A stretch of DNA of 19,158 bases from a bacterium (GTDB taxonomy: Bacteria; Chloroflexota; Dormibacteria; UBA8260; Bog-877): NCBI GenBank assembly GCA_021817025.1, contig JAKAWF010000036.1:1-19158 (forward strand), read 5' to 3'. The position numbers were made by a program, and so were the translations under genes. Shown here in pieces: positions 15,261 to 19,158 of this stretch. Within the stretch, counting starts at the first letter, position 1; each line of letters starts with the position of its first letter. A model generated the notes under the pieces. It saw only the letters and a list, made by a program, of their open reading frames with translations, was not told the origin of the DNA and made no database searches.

Positions 15261-17135
15261 ATGGTCAGCACCCAGCCCGCGCCAGGCCGGAACCAGCGCC
15301 GTGCTCACGGCGTCCGCATTCGCGCGGCCGCCCCAGCTGCCGCCGTCATCCTCGCCCTGGCGCTCCTCACGGGAGGCCCTCTGGCAGTCCGTGCCCAAGA
15401 TCTCGTCTCGACCGTCACCACCACCCTCCAGAACGCCAAGGTGAACTCGCTGGTGTGGGCAGGGGACACCCTGAACCTGACCGTGACCGGTGGCAGCGTG
15501 CCCGCGGATGCCACCGCCGTGGTGCTGAACGTCACGGTGACGGACACCGACCTGGCGCCCAGCTATCTGACCGTCTATCCGGCCGGGGGCGTCCTCCCGC
15601 TCGCCTCCAACCTCAACTGGGTGCCGGGGCAGACCGTGCCCAACCTGATCGTGGTTCCGGTCGGCACCAACGGCCAGATCAGCATCACCGACAACGCGGG
15701 TTCGACCGACGTGGTGGTCGACCTCGAGGGGTACTTCGCCCCACCCTCCGGTGGCAGCACTGCCGGGGAGTACGTTCCCCTGGTCCCGACCCGAATCACC
15801 GACACCCGCCCGGGCAGCGGCGAGGCCAACGCCGGGCACCCGCTGGGGCCGCAGGCGAGCCTCACAGTCCAGGTGGCTGGAGCAGGAGATGTGCCCGCCA
15901 CGAACGTGGCCGCCGCCGTGCTCGAGGTCACCGCCACCGCCACCACCGCCAGCAGCTACCTGACCGTATACCCCGCGGGCACGCCCAGGCCGACGGCCTC
16001 CAATCTGAACTGGGCTCCGGGAGCGACGGTGGCCAACACCGTGATCGTGCCGGTCAGCAGCAGCGGCCAGATCACGCTGTTCAACGCCAATGGCACGGCC
16101 GACATCGTGGTCGATGTCAGCGGATACTTCTCGGCCGCCACCGGCACCCCCGCCAACGCCAGCCTGTACACCCCGCTGGCCCCCGTCCGAGTGCTCGACA
16201 CCAGAGCCGGCGCCGGCGCGCCCCTCCCTCCCGGCGGCTCACTCACCCAGCAGCTCGCGGGGTTGGACGGGATCGGCGGCGCCGCCACCGCGGTCACCGC
16301 CAACCTCACGGCTACCGACACCACCGCCGCCAGCTACCTCACCGTCTATCCCGGTGGGTCTCGACCTCTCGCCTCGGCGCTGAACTGGGCGGCCGGGCAG
16401 ACGGTCGCGAACCTGGCGGTCCCGGCCCTCAGCCCGAGCGGCGGGTTGAGCGCCTACAACGCCTTCGGGCAAGCCGAGGTGGTGATGGACGTTTCAGGCT
16501 GGTTCGGGCCAGCCACCGCCGGGGTGGGTGACGTGTACTCACCGCTGACCCCGACCCGGATCCTGGACACGCGTTCCACCCCGATCCTGCAGGCCCATCC
16601 AGGCAGCTATCTGGCGGTCAACCAGGGGGGCGGCTATCCGGGTGCGGCGGCGATCCAGGCCGCTCTGGTCTTCCCGGACAACGCCTATTTGATCTCGTCG
16701 TGCAGCTCCCAGTGGCAGGCGGGCACCCCTTGCGGCGTGGACGGGTTCCCCGGGCAGTGCGCCTATTGGGTGGAGCTGAACTGGGACGGGCTCGGAGAGG
16801 GAGGTCCCACCGCGACCGGGCCGGGAGCGACCGGTTTGGTCGGCAACGGTGACGACGTCGCCAAGTCCGCGATCCAAAGGGGCTTCGCCTCGGTCGGGAG
16901 CATGGCCACGATCGCGGTCGGCGATCTGGTCTCCTGGGCTCCCGGAGAGGGCCAGTACGACCCCCTCTACGGTCACGCGGCGATCGTGGTGGAGGTGGAT
17001 CCCGGCAACGGCACCTACATCGTGTCCGAGATGAATTACCTCAACGCCAGCTGGCAGGTGGACTACCGCGTGGTGGGAATGGGCAATCCGGATGTGCCCA
17101 CGATCGCGGTGCCCATCACGCCCGCACAGCCGTAG
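15261..17135 (+). CDS. Secreted CHAP-domain cell-wall hydrolase with three surface repeats
   Basis: This 624-residue exported protein is likely a peptidoglycan amidase or endopeptidase. The signal peptide has basic residues at 10-21, a hydrophobic core at about 23-40 and a probable cleavage after VRA (near 45). Three units of about 120 residues follow (roughly 47-185, 186-316 and 317-438). Each has an NVTVT-like strand, SYLTVYPAG, SNLNW (SALNW in the third), a TV-N-VPV strand and DVxGYF (third unit GWF), ending in Y-PL-P-RI-DTR. The C-terminal domain is CHAP-like: C500 in PGQCAYWVE, GDLVSW, H572 in GHAAIVVEVD, then a SEMNY segment. C481 and C491 may form a disulfide. The ATG at 15261 is preceded by GGAG and AAGGCGG at imperfect spacing. 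A strong hairpin lies after the stop. The repeat type is known, unnamed to me, from actinobacterial and chloroflexotal surface proteins. Confidence 0.92.
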   Translation: MVSTQPAPGRNQRRAHGVRIRAAAPAAAVILALALLTGGPLAVRAQDLVSTVTTTLQNAKVNSLVWAGDTLNLTVTGGSVPADATAVVLNVTVTDTDLAPSYLTVYPAGGVLPLASNLNWVPGQTVPNLIVVPVGTNGQISITDNAGSTDVVVDLEGYFAPPSGGSTAGEYVPLVPTRITDTRPGSGEANAGHPLGPQASLTVQVAGAGDVPATNVAAAVLEVTATATTASSYLTVYPAGTPRPTASNLNWAPGATVANTVIVPVSSSGQITLFNANGTADIVVDVSGYFSAATGTPANASLYTPLAPVRVLDTRAGAGAPLPPGGSLTQQLAGLDGIGGAATAVTANLTATDTTAASYLTVYPGGSRPLASALNWAAGQTVANLAVPALSPSGGLSAYNAFGQAEVVMDVSGWFGPATAGVGDVYSPLTPTRILDTRSTPILQAHPGSYLAVNQGGGYPGAAAIQAALVFPDNAYLISSCSSQWQAGTPCGVDGFPGQCAYWVELNWDGLGEGGPTATGPGATGLVGNGDDVAKSAIQRGFASVGSMATIAVGDLVSWAPGEGQYDPLYGHAAIVVEVDPGNGTYIVSEMNYLNASWQVDYRVVGMGNPDVPTIAVPITPAQP

Positions 17136-17157
17136 ACTTTCCCGCGCCGACCGGGCT

Positions 17158-17183
17158 GCCCAGCCAGGTTCGGCTGGCTGGGT
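17158..17183 (+). terminator. Strong hairpin after the CHAP gene, likely bidirectional terminator
   Basis: CCCAGCCAG (17159-17167) pairs perfectly with CTGGCTGGG (17174-17182) around a six-base loop, extended by a G-T wobble. It begins 22 bases past the stop at 17135, between convergent genes. The T-tract is missing, as is common in GC-rich bacteria. Confidence 0.7.
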
Positions 17184-17282
17184 CGCCCTGGCCGTGGCTA
17201 CCAAGCAATGGTTCTTCGTCGCATATTGGGAAGTGGCGCGTGAACGGTCGGCTCCTTCCGGCCAGGGAGTCCGGCTGCCCGC

Positions 17283-18113
17283 TCAGCGCTCCTGAGCCAG
17301 TCCCCTGAGGATCTGGAGCACGGCCACGAAGTTGCGGAAGACCGCCAGTGGGTCTGCCCCCTCCACCAGAACTTCCGTGTCCGACTCCCGGCGAACGTCT
17401 CGGACAGCGGTCGCCATCGCCACCATGTCGGCGTCCCGGAGCCGCAGCCGGAGTCCGGTCCGGGCCGGGAACCGAGGTTCCTCGAGATCCCCCAGCCGCG
17501 CCAGGGCGGTCCGGGCCCCGGCGTGGATGAGCTGCCTGGCCAGGGCCGGAGGTAGGCTCTGGGCCGCGAACCTGGTCACGGAGCGCTTTACCACCACCAT
17601 CTCCGCCCCCGAGCAGAATGGTTCGGCCTGGGCGGCGGTGTGCTGGTCGCCCGTCACCAGGGCCACCGGCACTCTGTGATGGGCAGCGACCAGCGCGTTG
17701 ATCCCACTCTCTCCCGCGATCACTCCGTTGATCGAAGCCCCCATCACCGCCACCGGACTGTAGGTGTGGGAGAGGACCGAGGGGGGGCCGTCGATGGCGC
17801 CGTGGTAGCCGATGAAGAAGACGGCGTCGAAGCTCGGGTCCAACCCTTCCATCATGTAGAGCGGCTTGTGGCGGCCGGAGAGGTACTCCGCGCCCCCGTT
17901 CAGCTCATCCGGGGCGAGGTTGTGCATCGCCCCGTGGGAGTCGTTGACCAGGAAGGACCGGGCGCCCGCCTCGATGGCGCCGTCGATGGCCGAGTTGACC
18001 TCGCCGAGCAGGAGGCGCCGGCCGAGGGTGAACTCCGGTCCGGGCGAGACCTGCTGCCAATCCGAGATCCCGGCCACCCCCTCCATGTCGCACGAGATGT
18101 AAATCCGGATCAG
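17283..18113 (-). CDS. M55-family D-aminopeptidase (DppA-like), probable CTG start
   Basis: This zinc peptidase family releases N-terminal D-amino acids from peptides. From residue 1 at 18113 the order is IRIYISCDMEGVAGI (D9, E11), VNDSHGAMHN (H60), GYHGAIDG (H104), GESGINA (E135) and VTGDQ. These match the five zinc ligands of Bacillus DppA by position, as I recall them. At 276 residues it is the family's normal length. No ATG, GTG or TTG lies in frame between the TAG of the aldo/keto reductase (18181) and the first motif. The only frame-compatible starts are CTG at 18113, with AGAGGAG close upstream, or starts inside the neighbouring gene. I therefore choose CTG. If a start in the reductase gene is used, as at 18257, the protein gains a 48-residue low-complexity tail and the genes overlap. 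Confidence 0.85.
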   Translation of the reverse strand: MIRIYISCDMEGVAGISDWQQVSPGPEFTLGRRLLLGEVNSAIDGAIEAGARSFLVNDSHGAMHNLAPDELNGGAEYLSGRHKPLYMMEGLDPSFDAVFFIGYHGAIDGPPSVLSHTYSPVAVMGASINGVIAGESGINALVAAHHRVPVALVTGDQHTAAQAEPFCSGAEMVVVKRSVTRFAAQSLPPALARQLIHAGARTALARLGDLEEPRFPARTGLRLRLRDADMVAMATAVRDVRRESDTEVLVEGADPLAVFRNFVAVLQILRGLAQER

Positions 18114-18180
18114 GTGCTCCTCTCCCGTCCTGAGCTGGGCCGGCTCTCGGTGCCGGCATCCGACCGGGCCGTCACGGCGA

Positions 18181-19143
18181 CTATTCCTGGGTCCCAGTGA
18201 TCCGATCCAACTCCCGCCAGTCGGCCTCCGTGGCCGTCCAACTGGCGGCGGCGACATTGGCCGCCACCTGCTCTGGACTCATGGCGCCGGCGATCACCGA
18301 GCTCACCACCGGACGCGCCAGCAGACTTCCCATCGCCAGCTCCAGGAGGCTGATCCCGTGCTCCCCAGCGAAGCGTTCAAGGGCTTCGATGACGTCGAAT
18401 TGAGCCTGGTCTTGGAGCTTGCCAGCGTGCCTCCCCCCGGACAGACGGGAACCGGCGGGTGCCGCCTGACCGCGGCGGTATTTGCCAGTCAGAAGCCCGC
18501 TCGCGAGCGGGAAGTACGGCAACAGCCCTATCCCCATGTGCTCGATCGCGGGGATCAGCTGGGACTCCACCTTGCGGTTGAGCAGGCTGTACTCGTCCTG
18601 GGCGGAGACGATCTCGGTGAGCTGAAGGCTGCGCGCCGTCCACTGGGCGTCCACGACCTGCCAGGCGGCGTAGTTGGAGACTCCGATCCAGCGCACCTTG
18701 CCGGCCTGCACCAGATCGTGGAGAGCTCCCAGGGTCTCCTCCACCGGGGTGGTGGGATCCGGCTCGTGCATCTGGTAGAGGTCGATCACCTCGAGCTGGA
18801 GCCGCTCGAGACTGCCCTCCACGGCCAGGCGAACGTACGCGGGCGCCCCGCGATGCTCCGCCGGCTCGACCCCGGCCATCCTCATGCCGAACTTGGTCGC
18901 GACCACCGCCTCGTCCCGGCGGCCGCGCAGCGCCTGGCCCAGGAAGCGTTCGCTCTCACCCCCACCGTAGATGTCTGCGGTGTCGAAGAGATTGATCCCC
19001 TGGTCCAGGGCGGCATGGACCACCCTCTCCGCCCCCTGCCGATCCAGCCGGGAGCCGAAGTTGTTGGTGCCGACGCCGACCACCGAGACTCGGGGCCCAT
19101 CGCTGCCCAGCTGCCGGTAGCCGAGCTCACTCACCACCGTCAC
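18181..19143 (-). CDS. Aldo/keto reductase
   Basis: This 320-residue NADPH-dependent oxidoreductase belongs to the aldo/keto reductase family, with a TIM-barrel fold. The catalytic tetrad is present: D54 and Y59 in FDTADIYGGGESE, K84 in ATKFG and H126 in DLYQMHEPD. SNYAAWQ, the PYFPLASGLLTGKY segment and the VSSVIAGAMSPEQVAAN cofactor-binding end are typical of the YakC/Tas-like subgroup. The substrate cannot be predicted. The start is GTG at 19143, preceded by GAGGTG (19153-19158) nine bases upstream and by an in-frame TGA. GTG at 19137 or 19134 is possible. It is transcribed before the M55 gene, with 67 bases between stop and the proposed CTG start, so they may share a message. Confidence 0.94.
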   Translation of the reverse strand: MTVVSELGYRQLGSDGPRVSVVGVGTNNFGSRLDRQGAERVVHAALDQGINLFDTADIYGGGESERFLGQALRGRRDEAVVATKFGMRMAGVEPAEHRGAPAYVRLAVEGSLERLQLEVIDLYQMHEPDPTTPVEETLGALHDLVQAGKVRWIGVSNYAAWQVVDAQWTARSLQLTEIVSAQDEYSLLNRKVESQLIPAIEHMGIGLLPYFPLASGLLTGKYRRGQAAPAGSRLSGGRHAGKLQDQAQFDVIEALERFAGEHGISLLELAMGSLLARPVVSSVIAGAMSPEQVAANVAAASWTATEADWRELDRITGTQE

Positions 19144-19158
19144 TTGTCAATCCACCTC

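Noticed and set aside
14730..15839. 369-codon minus-strand open frame
   Set aside because: Half of it is antisense to the CHAP protein and the rest has no motif or ribosome site.
1..19158. tRNA, rRNA or CRISPR array
   Set aside because: I found no T-loop-like GTTCGA context with a matching acceptor stem, no rRNA sequence and no regularly spaced repeats.

Overview
The window is GC-rich, gene-dense bacterial DNA, with eleven well-supported protein genes and a few fragments. I see no tRNA, rRNA, CRISPR array or intact mobile element. GC-rich codon use, mixed ATG/GTG/TTG starts, few strong Shine-Dalgarno sites, and a surface protein built from SYLTVYPAG / SNLNW / VVVDVxGYF repeats fit a soil-type Actinomycetota or Chloroflexota/Dormibacterota-like genome. 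The taxon is inferred from protein style, not from a marker gene.

Left third (1-6981, all real genes on the minus strand): three cyclic-di-GMP signalling genes. In transcription order they are a membrane protein with GAF, HD-GYP, GAF and GGDEF domains (4312-6981), a cysteine-containing PAS-GGDEF protein (3182-4105), and a membrane PAS-PAS-GGDEF protein that runs off the left edge (1-1611). The first and third share a duplicated module: 101 bases of leader with an identically placed Shine-Dalgarno, plus about 40 homologous codons. In the third gene this module opens a 95-residue ORF whose TGA overlaps the ATG of the cyclase (TGATG). Between the second and third genes lies a frameshifted N-terminal relic of an IS200/IS605-type TnpB on the opposite strand, followed by about 475 bases with no gene.

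Middle (7354-12468, minus strand): a tightly packed set of ABC ATPase, ABC-2 permease and HD-domain phosphohydrolase, with gaps of 1 and 2 bases, so very probably one operon. Upstream of it is a sedolisin (S53) peptidase gene with a complete catalytic set. It is transcribed divergently from a SAM-dependent methyltransferase gene (12529-13332, plus) across a 60-base region in which neither gene has a clear ribosome binding site.

Right third: a four-helix membrane protein of unknown role (13769-14266, minus), about 1 kb with no convincing gene, and a secreted CHAP-domain cell-wall hydrolase with three repeat units (15261-17135, plus) ending at a clear hairpin. Convergent to it are an M55 D-aminopeptidase-like gene that seems to need a CTG start, and an aldo/keto reductase gene that would be transcribed first.

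The main themes are c-di-GMP turnover through duplicated and rearranged genes, and extracytoplasmic peptide or cell-wall hydrolysis (CHAP protein, sedolisin, M55 peptidase). No link between these themes is visible in the sequence beyond proximity.
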